A stretch of DNA of 64,000 bases from Ornithinimicrobium pratense. GTDB lineage: Bacteria > Actinomycetota > Actinomycetes > Actinomycetales > Dermatophilaceae. A program made the translations under genes and the position numbers. Of the stretch, positions 36,649 to 45,022 are shown one piece after another. Every line of letters begins with the position of its first letter. Within the stretch, counting starts at the first letter, position 1. The DNA lies in NCBI RefSeq assembly GCF_008843165.1, contig NZ_CP044427.1, positions 2,480,001 through 2,544,000 of the forward strand, in the 5' to 3' direction. The notes beneath the pieces were generated by a model. The model worked only from the letters and a program-made list of their open reading frames with translations. It did no database searches and was not told where the DNA came from.

Positions 36649-37796
36649 GCGCGGACCTCGGTGATCGGCACCCGCCGACCCTCGGCGGAGGAGAGCAGCC
36701 CTGCCTCGACCAGCTCCAGCCCGCGCACTCCGGAGGCGAAGTCGTAGGGGTGCTTGCGGCCCTCGTGCAGGTCGATGAGGAAGCGTTCCCACTGCGCCCG
36801 GAAACCGTTGCCGTGCTCCTGCGTGTCCGGGACCTCGGTCCACTGCGACCGGAAGTCCTGGTCGGTCGGCAGGTCGGGGTTCCAGACCGGGCGCGGGGTG
36901 ACCACGCGCGGCTGCACCCGGCAGCCGAAGAGCCCGGCGACGGCGGACCCGTGGGTGCCGTCCACCTGGAACTCGACCAGCTCCTTGCGGTCCACCCGGA
37001 CCGCCCACGAGCTGTTGACCTGGGCGATGATGTCGCCCTCCAGCTCGAAGATCCCGTAGGCCGCGTCGTCGGCGGTCGCCTGGAAGGGCTCGCCGTTCTC
37101 GTCCCAGCGCTGGGGGATGTGGGTGACCGCCTTGGCGGTGACCGCCTCGACGGCCCCGAACAGGCCCTCCATCACGTAGTTCCAGTGGCAGAACATGTCG
37201 AGCACCATGCCGCCGCCGTCCTCGGCGCGGTAGTTCCAGCTGGGTCGCTGGGTGGGGGTCAGGTCACCCTCGAACACCCAGTAGCCGAACTCGCCGCGCA
37301 CCGACAGGATCCGGCCGAAGAAACCGGAGTCGATCAGCGAGCGCAGCTTCAGCAGCCCGGGGAGGTAGAGCTTGTCGTGCACGACCCCGGTGGTCACCCC
37401 GGCCTCCTCCGCCGCCCGGACCAGGTCCATACCGTCCGCGACCGACTCCGCGATCGGCTTCTCGGTGTAGATGTGCTTCCCGGCCGCGATCGCCGACAGG
37501 ATCGCGCCCTTGCGGGCCTGGGTGGTGGCCGCATCGAAGTAGATGGTGGCGCTCTCGTCTGCCAGCGCGGCCTCGAGGTCGGTGCCGTACTCGGCGATGT
37601 CGTGCCGGCGGGCGAGCTCGGCCAGCTTCTCGGCGTTGCGGCCGAGCAGCACCGGCTCCACCTGGATGCGGTCCCCGTTCGGCAGCTCGACGCCGCCGTC
37701 GTCCCGGATCGCCAGGATGGAGCGGACCAGGTGCTGGCGGTAGCCCATCCGTCCGGTGACGCCGTTCATCAAGATACGGACGGTATGCGTGGTCAT
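36645..37796 (-). CDS. Gfo/Idh/MocA family oxidoreductase
   Basis: 383 residues. NAD(P)-binding Rossmann N-terminus (ILMNGVTGRMGYRQHLVRS), the family EKP motif in HIYTEKPIAES and the active-site segment DGGGMVLDMFCHWNYV with a His in the substrate site. The glycine motif reads NGVTGRMG, a little different from the usual GxGxxG. It probably oxidises a sugar, polyol or sugar acid. The start overlaps the stop of the transporter ATPase gene by 4 bases. Confidence 0.9.
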   Translation of the reverse strand: MTTHTVRILMNGVTGRMGYRQHLVRSILAIRDDGGVELPNGDRIQVEPVLLGRNAEKLAELARRHDIAEYGTDLEAALADESATIYFDAATTQARKGAILSAIAAGKHIYTEKPIAESVADGMDLVRAAEEAGVTTGVVHDKLYLPGLLKLRSLIDSGFFGRILSVRGEFGYWVFEGDLTPTQRPSWNYRAEDGGGMVLDMFCHWNYVMEGLFGAVEAVTAKAVTHIPQRWDENGEPFQATADDAAYGIFELEGDIIAQVNSSWAVRVDRKELVEFQVDGTHGSAVAGLFGCRVQPRVVTPRPVWNPDLPTDQDFRSQWTEVPDTQEHGNGFRAQWERFLIDLHEGRKHPYDFASGVRGLELVEAGLLSSAEGRRVPITEVRA

Positions 37797-38593
37797 CCTG
37801 CGTGTCCTTCGTTCGTGGGTGAGTAGGTGCTGCCCGAGGTGGTGGTGGCGTGGGCCTTGTCCTCCTGCGGGCGGCCGCCGAGGTAGAGCTCGCCGAGCTT
37901 CGGGTCGTCCAGCAGTTGCCGGGCCGGGCCCTTGATGTGGACGCGTCCCAGGTCGAGGACAAGGCCGATGTCAGCGGACTCCAGCGCCCGGCGGGCGTTC
38001 TGCTCCACCAGGAGCACCGCGGTGCCGGCGTCACGCATCCGCACGACCTGCTCGAAGACCACCGCGGTGGCCTTGGGGTCCAGGCCCATCGACGGCTCGT
38101 CCAGCAGGACCACCTTCGGGTCGACCATGAGCGAGCGGGCAAACTCGACCTGCTTCTGCTGTCCACCGGAGAGGGCACCCGCCAGGGCGTTCCACCGGTC
38201 GGCCACCAGCGGGAAGAGGGACTTGACGAAGTCGAGACGCTCCTGGGTCCTGGACTGGTCGCGGACCGTAAACGCCCCCAGCGAGATGTTCTCGCCGACG
38301 GTCATCTCCCGGAACACGCTGTGCCCCTGCAGGACGTGGGACAGCCCCGCCCGCAGCATCTGCTGCGGACCGTGGCCGGTGACGTCCTGGCCGTCCACGA
38401 CGACCTTGCCGGCCCGCGGCGCCAGCATGCCGCTGGCGACCTTGAGCACGGTGGACTTGCCTGCGCCGTTCGGGCCGACGAGACAGACGATCTGTGCCGG
38501 CGGCACCTGCACGGTCAGCCCGCGCAGCACCAGGGCCGCGCGGCCGTAGCCGGCCTCGACGTCGACCAGCTCGAGAAGATGTTCAGACGCCAA
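37793..38593 (-). CDS. ABC transporter ATP-binding protein, LivF type
   Basis: 266 residues from a TTG at 38593, chosen because GGAGG stands six bases upstream; the longer frame to 38659 starts inside the preceding gene. Motifs: Walker A GPNGAGKST, Q-loop LQGH, signature LSGGQQKQVEFAR, Walker B VVLLDEPSMGLD. The tail has a non-conserved Thr/Ser stretch. It energises uptake with the LivG-type partner. Confidence 0.9.
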   Translation of the reverse strand: MASEHLLELVDVEAGYGRAALVLRGLTVQVPPAQIVCLVGPNGAGKSTVLKVASGMLAPRAGKVVVDGQDVTGHGPQQMLRAGLSHVLQGHSVFREMTVGENISLGAFTVRDQSRTQERLDFVKSLFPLVADRWNALAGALSGGQQKQVEFARSLMVDPKVVLLDEPSMGLDPKATAVVFEQVVRMRDAGTAVLLVEQNARRALESADIGLVLDLGRVHIKGPARQLLDDPKLGELYLGGRPQEDKAHATTTSGSTYSPTNEGHAG

Positions 38594-39362
38594 GGTATGC
38601 CTCCAGGACGGCAGGGTCGCTCTGCACGAGCGAGGGTGGTCCGGCGGCGATCGCCGCACCGCGGTCGAAGACGATGACGTGGTCGCTGAGCCGCATCACC
38701 AGGTCCATGTTGTGCTCGACGACGATGAAGGTGCGCCCCTCGGCGTTGAGCTCGACGATCAGCGAGCTGATCCGCTCGATGAGGGAGGGGTTCACCCCGC
38801 CCGCGGGCTCGTCGAGCATGATCGTCTCGGGGTCGGTCATCAGCACCCCGGCCAGCTCCAGCAGCTTCTGCTGCCCGTAGGAGATGTCCCGTGCGTCGGA
38901 GCGCTCCAGGTGGTCGATCCCGACCCGGGCCAGCAGCTCCTGGGCCCGCTTGACGTCGGCCGCGCGGCGGCCGGAACCCAGCAGCTGGCCGATGCCGTGA
39001 GGACGAACCCCGGCCAGCACGTTGTCCAGGACGCTCATCCGCGGGAAGATCCGGCACAGTTGGAAGCTGCGGCCGATCCCGGCGTGCGCAATCTTGTGCG
39101 GTGGCTTGCCGGTGATGTCCTTGCCCCGGTAGGTGACGGTGCCGGAGTCGGCCTTGATCATCCCGGTGACGCAGTTGAAGAAGGTCGTCTTGCCGGAGCC
39201 GTTCGGGCCGATCAGGGCGTTGATCCGGCCGTGATGGAAGTCCACGTCCGCACCGTTGACCGCCTTCACGCCACCGTAGGCCTTGGCCAGGCCACGCACC
39301 GACAGGCCGATCTCGTGCTCCGACGCAGGACTCTGCTGCGTCGTGCTGCTGTCCACGCTCAT
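38583..39362 (-). CDS. ABC transporter ATP-binding protein, LivG type
   Basis: 259 residues; ATG 39362 with GGGAGG five bases upstream, overlapping the permease stop (ATGA). Walker A GPNGSGKTT, signature shifted to the short ISYGQQKLLELA form typical of LivG, Walker B IMLDEPAGGVNP. The C-terminal IAAGPPSLVQSDPAVLEAYLG is the classic LivG ending. Confidence 0.92.
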   Translation of the reverse strand: MSVDSSTTQQSPASEHEIGLSVRGLAKAYGGVKAVNGADVDFHHGRINALIGPNGSGKTTFFNCVTGMIKADSGTVTYRGKDITGKPPHKIAHAGIGRSFQLCRIFPRMSVLDNVLAGVRPHGIGQLLGSGRRAADVKRAQELLARVGIDHLERSDARDISYGQQKLLELAGVLMTDPETIMLDEPAGGVNPSLIERISSLIVELNAEGRTFIVVEHNMDLVMRLSDHVIVFDRGAAIAAGPPSLVQSDPAVLEAYLGV

Positions 39363-40480
39363 TCTTTCCTCCCGGTGGTGCTGGACCCGCTGAGCGACGC
39401 CGCGGTGAGGCCGTTGGTGCCTTCCGTCCGCTGGTCGACCGCCTTCTGCGCGTCCGCGTTCTTGGCGGCCAGCTCCTCGGCGCTCTGCTCCCGGATAGAG
39501 GTCGCGTCGGGACGCAGCCGGTTCAGCAGCTGTCCGAGGGTGGGCAGGATGCCCTCGGGCATGAAGAGCACCACGATCCCGAGCAGCAGGCCCAGGGCCA
39601 CCAGGTGGAACTGGGAGTCGCCGTACTGCGCCTTGAAGAACTCCAGGGCGTAGCCGACGATGAACGCGCCCAGTGCCGGCCCGAACAGCGACCGGATCCC
39701 GCCGAGCAGCGACATCAGCACCATGTAGGAGCCGATGAGGATCGAGAACTGGAAGATCGGGTCCAGGAAGCCGAACCAGAGGGCGTAGAGCCCACCGGCC
39801 AGCGCGGTGAAGAACGCCGAGATGACGAAGACCGCCAGCTTGTAGCCGAAGGTCGGGATACCCAGGCTCTGTGCCTTGTCCTCGTCCTCACGGATCGCCT
39901 TGAGCCCCGCCCCGAACCGGGAACGGTCGATGGCCCACCAGGCGAGCAGCATGATGACCAGCAGCGCAGCGTGCAGGTAGTAGAAGCGCTCATGCTGCTC
40001 GGGCCGGAGCACCTCGGGACCGAACGGTCGCGGCACCCGCAGACCGTTGGAGCCGCCGGTGACGTCCGACCAGCTCTGGAAGACCAGCAGCAGGATGAGC
40101 ACCAGCGCGATGGAAACGATGACGAAGGACGCACCGCGGACCCGCAGCGAGGCATACCCGATCGGGACCGAGAAGGCCGCGACGATCAGGGCGCCGAGGA
40201 ACAGGGCCAGCCACGGCTGGACGTCGGCGCGCAGGATGAGCAGCGCGACGGCATACCCGCCCAGGCCGGTGTAGGCAGCGTGCCCCAGCGACATGTAGCC
40301 GGTGAACCCACCGACGAAGTTCCAGCCGGTCGCCATGCAGGCGTAGCTCAGGATGACCACGCCCACCGACATGATGAACGGGCCAGGGCCGGTCATCGGG
40401 AAAAGAAGAACCCCGAGCGCGGCGCCGAGCACCGCGACGACCTGGACGGTCCGGATGATGGTGTCAGAAGCGTTGCGCAA
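39359..40480 (-). CDS. ABC transporter permease, LivM type
   Basis: 373 residues from TTG 40480, which has GGAGG five bases upstream; the alternative TTG at 40492 sits on that site. About 9-10 transmembrane helices, with the LivM signature GYMSLGHAAYTGLGGY and AIREDEDKAQSLGI (the cytoplasmic EAA-like loop). A hydrophilic C-terminal tail (NAKD-rich, about 60 residues) is longer than usual. It forms the membrane channel with the LivH-type permease. Confidence 0.88.
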   Translation of the reverse strand: MRNASDTIIRTVQVVAVLGAALGVLLFPMTGPGPFIMSVGVVILSYACMATGWNFVGGFTGYMSLGHAAYTGLGGYAVALLILRADVQPWLALFLGALIVAAFSVPIGYASLRVRGASFVIVSIALVLILLLVFQSWSDVTGGSNGLRVPRPFGPEVLRPEQHERFYYLHAALLVIMLLAWWAIDRSRFGAGLKAIREDEDKAQSLGIPTFGYKLAVFVISAFFTALAGGLYALWFGFLDPIFQFSILIGSYMVLMSLLGGIRSLFGPALGAFIVGYALEFFKAQYGDSQFHLVALGLLLGIVVLFMPEGILPTLGQLLNRLRPDATSIREQSAEELAAKNADAQKAVDQRTEGTNGLTAASLSGSSTTGRKE

Positions 40481-41342
40481 GGCGACCTCCAAAGAACCCG
40501 TGCGGGCGGAAGACGAGGGTGGCGAAGAGCACCACGTAGAAGATGGTCTGTGCCCAGGTCGTGCCCATCGGGATCTGCAGCAATGACTGGCTGACCCCGA
40601 GGATCATCGCCGCGGCGGCCGCACCGGGGATGCTGCCGAGGCCGCCGACCACGATGATGGCCATCAGCGGGCCGATCCAGTGCCAGTGCAGCGAGGGGTA
40701 GATGGTGGCGTCCAGCGCCAGCGCGGTGCCGCCGATGGCCGCGGTGGCCAGGCCGACCCCGAAGCCGTAGCCGGCCACCTTGCGGGTGTCGATCCCGACC
40801 AGCTCGGCGGCCTCCTTGTTCTGGATGGTCGCGCGCAGCGCCTGCCCGAAGCGCGTCTTCTTCAGCACCAGGTAGAGCACCGTCAGCGAGATCGCCGCCA
40901 GCACGAAGGCGATCAGCTTGACCACCGCGATCTGGGCGCCGAAGAACTCGATGCTCGACCCGGAGTAGGGAAGCTGGATGCGCCGCTGGGTCCCGGTGAA
41001 GACGAACCCGATGGTGCCCTCGATGGTCAGCGCCACCGCGAAGGTGAGCAGCACCGACATCATCGTCAGGGTGGCCGGCCGGAGCCGGGAGAGCAGGACC
41101 CGCTGCATCAGCACGCCCACCACGAAGAACAGCGGGACGGTGCCGAGCAGCGAGACCAGGGGGTCGATCCCGGTGGTGGAGGTGAACCACCACGCCAGGT
41201 AGGCCGCGAGAATGAGGAACGCCGAGTGGGCGATCATCACCACCCGCATGACCCCGAAGTACAGGGTCAGACCGGCTGCGAGCAGGGCGTACAGCCCGCC
41301 GAGCAAGATTCCGAGGATGAGGCTCTGGAGGAAGAGCGCCAT
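40464..41342 (-). CDS. ABC transporter permease, LivH type
   Basis: 292 residues from ATG 41342, which overlaps the binding-protein stop by one base (TGATG); two GTG codons just upstream are alternatives. About 8 helices. LivH features: ILGGLYALLAAGLTLYFGVM and ATIQNKEAAELVGIDTRKV. The second half shows the GGLGSIPGA loop of the family. Confidence 0.88.
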   Translation of the reverse strand: MALFLQSLILGILLGGLYALLAAGLTLYFGVMRVVMIAHSAFLILAAYLAWWFTSTTGIDPLVSLLGTVPLFFVVGVLMQRVLLSRLRPATLTMMSVLLTFAVALTIEGTIGFVFTGTQRRIQLPYSGSSIEFFGAQIAVVKLIAFVLAAISLTVLYLVLKKTRFGQALRATIQNKEAAELVGIDTRKVAGYGFGVGLATAAIGGTALALDATIYPSLHWHWIGPLMAIIVVGGLGSIPGAAAAAMILGVSQSLLQIPMGTTWAQTIFYVVLFATLVFRPHGFFGGRLAQRF

Positions 41343-42589
41343 CACCACTCTGGCTTGGGGAAGATCAGCTCAGCCTCGGCGGCCTCCTCGGGCAGCACGA
41401 TCCGGATCTCCCCGTCGACGTACTGCTGGATGAGGTGGGCACCCTGCGGGCGGCCCTCCGCATCCCAGGTCAGCGGACCGACGACGGTCTGGACCTCGTT
41501 CTCGCGCAGCCAGTCGATGAGCTGCTGCTGGCACTCCGCGCTGGGGTCGGCGCAGCCGACACCCTCGACGGCGGCGGCCACGACCTGACCGGTGGTCCAG
41601 GCGTTGGCCTCGTCCTCGTTCGGCTCGGCGCCGTTCTCCTCGGTGAAGTACTCCACGAACTCGGCGGTGGTCTCGTAGGTCGCCTCGGGGGTGAAGCCGG
41701 TCGGGGCCATGATGCCCTCGGTCTTATCACCGATCGCGGACGCGAACTCCGGGTTGGTGGGCGCCGTCGAGAAGGCGGCCATCCTCGGCTGGTAGTTCAG
41801 CTGCTGCAGCGAGATGATCAGGTTCACCGCGTCCTGGTACTGGGTGCCGCCGACCACGATGTCTGCGTCGCTGGAGGCGATCTTGGCCGCGATCGAGGAG
41901 AAGTCGGTGGTGTTGGGCGGGTAGACCTCGTCCACCACCGTCTCGACGCCCATCTCTTCCAGGCGGTCCTTCAGCCCGTAGGCCGTGCCCTGGGCGAAGG
42001 GGTCGTCCATCGCCGCGTAGGCGGCCGTCTCCGGGCGCTCGCCCTCGGGCATCGCCTCGATGTGGTCGGCCAGGTAGTTGTAGTGGTCCTGGGCGACCGC
42101 GGGCGCGGCGTAGAACAGGTTGGTGAAGCCCTGGGTGAAGACGTCCTCGGCCGCGCCCGCGGGCTCGACGAAGAGAAAGCCGTAGTCCAGGGCTACCTGG
42201 GCGGCGGGCACCACCAGGCGGGTGGAGAACGGGCCGAAGACCAGGTCCACGCCGTCCTGGTTGATGAGTTTCTCGTAGTCGGAGGCGACCCGGTCCGCGT
42301 TGGACTGGTCGTCCAGGATGGTCAGCTCGACCTGGCGGTCCAGCAGCCCACCGTTCTCGTTGACGTAGGCCGCCCATGCCTCGTAGCCGCGCTGCACGCC
42401 CTTGCCCGGCTCGGAGAAGTCTCCGGTCAGGGGCAGCGAGATCCCGATCTTGATCGGGTCGTCCGAGGCCTCGCCGGAGCTCCCGGCGTCATCACCTCCT
42501 TCGGACGGATCATCGATGCCACAGCCTGTGACCGTGAGACCTACGACTGCGGTCGTGGCGACCGCCCATCGGCGAATGCTTGTTGTCAT
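41342..42589 (-). CDS. ABC transporter substrate-binding lipoprotein, branched-chain amino acid type
   Basis: 415 residues starting MTTSIRRWAV with signal peptide and lipobox VTGCG; the longer frame upstream (to 42724) crosses the operator region and is rejected. Periplasmic-binding-protein type 1 fold (IKIGISLPLTGDFSEPGKG, DLVFGPFSTRLVVPAAQVAL, FAQGTAYGLKDRLEEMGV). First gene of the operon, divergent to the LacI regulator. The family is called Leu/Ile/Val-binding, but the metabolic neighbours point to another carbon source such as a sugar acid, polyol or aromatic ligand. Confidence 0.9.
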   Translation of the reverse strand: MTTSIRRWAVATTAVVGLTVTGCGIDDPSEGGDDAGSSGEASDDPIKIGISLPLTGDFSEPGKGVQRGYEAWAAYVNENGGLLDRQVELTILDDQSNADRVASDYEKLINQDGVDLVFGPFSTRLVVPAAQVALDYGFLFVEPAGAAEDVFTQGFTNLFYAAPAVAQDHYNYLADHIEAMPEGERPETAAYAAMDDPFAQGTAYGLKDRLEEMGVETVVDEVYPPNTTDFSSIAAKIASSDADIVVGGTQYQDAVNLIISLQQLNYQPRMAAFSTAPTNPEFASAIGDKTEGIMAPTGFTPEATYETTAEFVEYFTEENGAEPNEDEANAWTTGQVVAAAVEGVGCADPSAECQQQLIDWLRENEVQTVVGPLTWDAEGRPQGAHLIQQYVDGEIRIVLPEEAAEAELIFPKPEW

Positions 42590-42610
42590 GACCCTCGCTC
42601 CTCGTTGAAC

Positions 42611-42634
42611 GTAAGCGTTTGCGTAACCGCTTCC
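42611..42634. promoter_or_regulatory. two tandem LacI-type operator-like dyads
   Basis: GTAAGCGTTTGC (42611-42622) and GTAACCGCTTCC (42623-42634), each an imperfect dyad around a central CG as usual for LacI/GalR operators, directly abutting. They lie between the divergent binding-protein gene and lacI-type gene, so the regulator likely represses the operon and itself until an inducer binds. Confidence 0.6.
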
Positions 42635-42695
42635 GTAGACAATAGGGGCTGACCTAAGATGAGGCAAGAGCCGAGCGACGATGCGGGGAGAATTT

Positions 42696-43748
42696 ATGGT
42701 GCACACGCGCAACCCGCGCCTCAAGGACGTGGCGCAGGAAGCCGGGATCTCGATCGCGACAGCCTCCCGGGCGATGTCCGGCTCACCGGGGGTGAGCGCG
42801 CAGCTGGCCCAGCGTGTGCGGCAGATTGCCGCGGATCTCGGGTATGTCGCGAACGTGCACGCCCGGTCGCTGGCCGGCAGCCCGAGCTCGGTGGTGGGCC
42901 TGGTGGTGCACGAGATCGGGGACCCCTACTTCTCCGAGATCGCCAGTGGCGTCCTGAGCGTGGCCTCGACCCGCGGGCTGACCGTGCAGATCTGCCACAG
43001 CGGTCGGGACCCCGAGGCCGAGCTGGCCCAGGTCCGGACGCTCATCGCCAACCAGGTTGGCGCGATCATCGTGGCGGGCTCAGGCTTCGTCGACCCCGCG
43101 AAGGAGGCCGGGGTCGTGCAGTCCCTGAAGCGCTACCAGGAGGGAGGGGGCCGGGTTGCCGTGATCGGGCGGCACTCGCTGCGCGCCGACACGGTCCAGC
43201 CGGACAACCGCGAGGGTGGGACCACCATCGCGGAGCACCTGCTGGGACTGGGCCACCGGCGGATCGGGGTGGTGTCCGGCTCGCGGCAGCTGACCACCGT
43301 CGCCGACCGCCTGGTCGGCATCGACGGGGCGCTCGCGACGGCCGGGCTGTCGCTGGACGCCACGCCGCTGGTCGAGGCGCCGTTCACCCGGGAGGGGGGC
43401 AAGCAGGCGATCACCGAGCTGCTCACGGTGGCTCCGGACGTCACGGCGGTCATCGGGATGAACGACGATATGGCGATCGGCGTCCTCTCGGTGCTGCGCT
43501 CACGGGGGGTGATGGTGCCGGAGCAGATCTCCGTCACCGGCTTCGACGACGTAGCCGTCGCCGGTGACCTCGCGCCTGGTCTGACCACGATCCGGCTGCC
43601 GATGTCCGAGATGGGACGCCAGGCGCTCAAGCTCGCGCTGGCCCCCCCTGCCACCCGCCGCCGATCTCGGCGGGCCGCCCACGAGCTGGTCGTGCGGGGT
43701 TCGACCGCCCCGCCGCGGGCGGACTCAGTGCTGCGCCCGCCCGCCTGA
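42696..43748 (+). CDS. LacI family transcriptional regulator
   Basis: 350 residues from ATG 42696 (GGGGAG six bases upstream); an ATG at 42681 is less well placed. HTH RLKDVAQEAGISIATASRAM with the hinge helix VHARSLAGS, then the sugar-binding core (VVGLVVHEIGDPYFSEIASG, IGMNDDMAIGVL, ISVTGFDDVAVAG). It presumably controls the divergent transporter/catabolic operon. Confidence 0.92.
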   Translation: MVHTRNPRLKDVAQEAGISIATASRAMSGSPGVSAQLAQRVRQIAADLGYVANVHARSLAGSPSSVVGLVVHEIGDPYFSEIASGVLSVASTRGLTVQICHSGRDPEAELAQVRTLIANQVGAIIVAGSGFVDPAKEAGVVQSLKRYQEGGGRVAVIGRHSLRADTVQPDNREGGTTIAEHLLGLGHRRIGVVSGSRQLTTVADRLVGIDGALATAGLSLDATPLVEAPFTREGGKQAITELLTVAPDVTAVIGMNDDMAIGVLSVLRSRGVMVPEQISVTGFDDVAVAGDLAPGLTTIRLPMSEMGRQALKLALAPPATRRRSRRAAHELVVRGSTAPPRADSVLRPPA

Positions 43749-43796
43749 GCGGCGTCATCACCCTCGGGGAGCGGTGTTCACAGCGGCATGACGGGG

Positions 43797-44246
43797 TCAC
43801 GCCCCAGGATGCTGTCTACTCCCCGGCATCCTGGTCCGACTGCACCCGGTGCCGCCCTTCTCGGAGCGGACTCTGTCAGCCGCACCCTCTTCGCGCCCGC
43901 CCAGCTCGGCATCGGCAGCCGCCGCGAACCGCAGCAGCTCCTGCCGCTCCTGCGGTGACGGCTCGTGCCCGGAGCCGAACGTGGCGCCTGCGGGGAGCTG
44001 GACCAGGTTGTCCTCGGCCGGGTCGCCCGACCGTGGTGCTGCGACCGCCTGGTCCCCTTCCTGCTGCCGGGCGACACCGGACACCGGTCCCTGCTCCTCC
44101 CCCAGGTTGTGCTCGAGCCACCGCTTCGCGTCGCCGTGAGGGTGCTTGCGCACACCCAGAGCCTCCGCCTCCTGGTGGCTGGCGGGCGGTTCACCGCTCT
44201 GGGAAGGGCCCGCGGGAACGTCGCTGCTCCGGTCGGTCGGCATCAT
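43797..44246 (-). CDS. small hydrophilic protein of unknown function
   Basis: 149 residues from an ATG-ATG pair at 44246 with AGGAGA just upstream and good actinobacterial third-base use. Rich in Glu, Gln, Gly and Pro (SQSGEPPASHQEAEALG; QERQELLRFAAAADAELG). No signal, membrane helix or known domain. It may be disordered. Convergent with the LacI regulator. The region 44247-44491 upstream has no gene. Confidence 0.55.
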   Translation of the reverse strand: MMPTDRSSDVPAGPSQSGEPPASHQEAEALGVRKHPHGDAKRWLEHNLGEEQGPVSGVARQQEGDQAVAAPRSGDPAEDNLVQLPAGATFGSGHEPSPQERQELLRFAAAADAELGGREEGAADRVRSEKGGTGCSRTRMPGSRQHPGA

Positions 44247-44491
44247 CTCTCCTACCATCGACGGGGGAATCTCCCTGACCCGCAACCTACGGCACCGGCA
44301 TGCTCGGCCGAGGGATGTCGGCCCGGCTGCCGCCGGGTCGTGCCTGCCCGGCACGTACGCAACGCGGGGCAGGGTGTGTTGGTCGCGCAGGCGGTGGACC
44401 TCCGCCAGTCGGTGGACGGCGGTGCGTCGGCCCCACGGCCTTGCCCGGGGCGGCACAGGCGGAGCACGCACATACCGTGCAGACTGGGCCC

Positions 44492-44962
44492 ATGCTCAGG
44501 ACCATCGCGACCACCACCGATGTCGACCGCGACCAGATGCTGGACTTCGTCCGGCCGCGCCACAACCTCGTGCTCATCACCACCAGACAGGACGGCCGAC
44601 CGCAGGCGTCGCCGGTCACCGGTGGCGTGGACGACGAGGGCCGGATCGTCATCTCGACCTACCCCGAGCGGGCCAAGACCGCCAACGCGCGGCGGGACCC
44701 GACGGTGAGCGTCCTCGTGCTCTCCGACGACTTCGGGGATGCGTGGGTGCAGGTGGACGGTGAGTGCGAGGTCATCGACTGCCCCGAGTCGGTCGAGCCC
44801 CTGGTCGACTACTTCCGGGCGGTGGCCGGGGAGCACTCGGACTGGGACGAGTACCGCCAGGCCATGGTGAAGCAGGGCAAGTCCCTGCTGCGCATCACGC
44901 CCACCCGCTGGTCGCCCGTCGCGACGGGCGGTTTCCCCGCGAAGTTGGCAGTGGATGGCTGA
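44492..44962 (+). CDS. PPOX class F420/FMN-dependent oxidoreductase
   Basis: 156 residues from ATG 44492; upstream openings lack support. Split-barrel flavin fold: RHNLVLITTRQDGRPQASPV, IVISTYPERAKTANARRDP and a C-terminal LLRITPTRWSPVATGGFP. It resembles the mycobacterial Rv1155/Rv2074 group that uses F420 for biliverdin or other reductions. Cofactor choice is not visible. Confidence 0.85.
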   Translation: MLRTIATTTDVDRDQMLDFVRPRHNLVLITTRQDGRPQASPVTGGVDDEGRIVISTYPERAKTANARRDPTVSVLVLSDDFGDAWVQVDGECEVIDCPESVEPLVDYFRAVAGEHSDWDEYRQAMVKQGKSLLRITPTRWSPVATGGFPAKLAVDG

Positions 44963-45022
44963 GCGCCCTAGCTGACCGCTCGTCCTCTGACACTTCTCAC
45001 TCGGCCAGACCGCAGGGGATCC

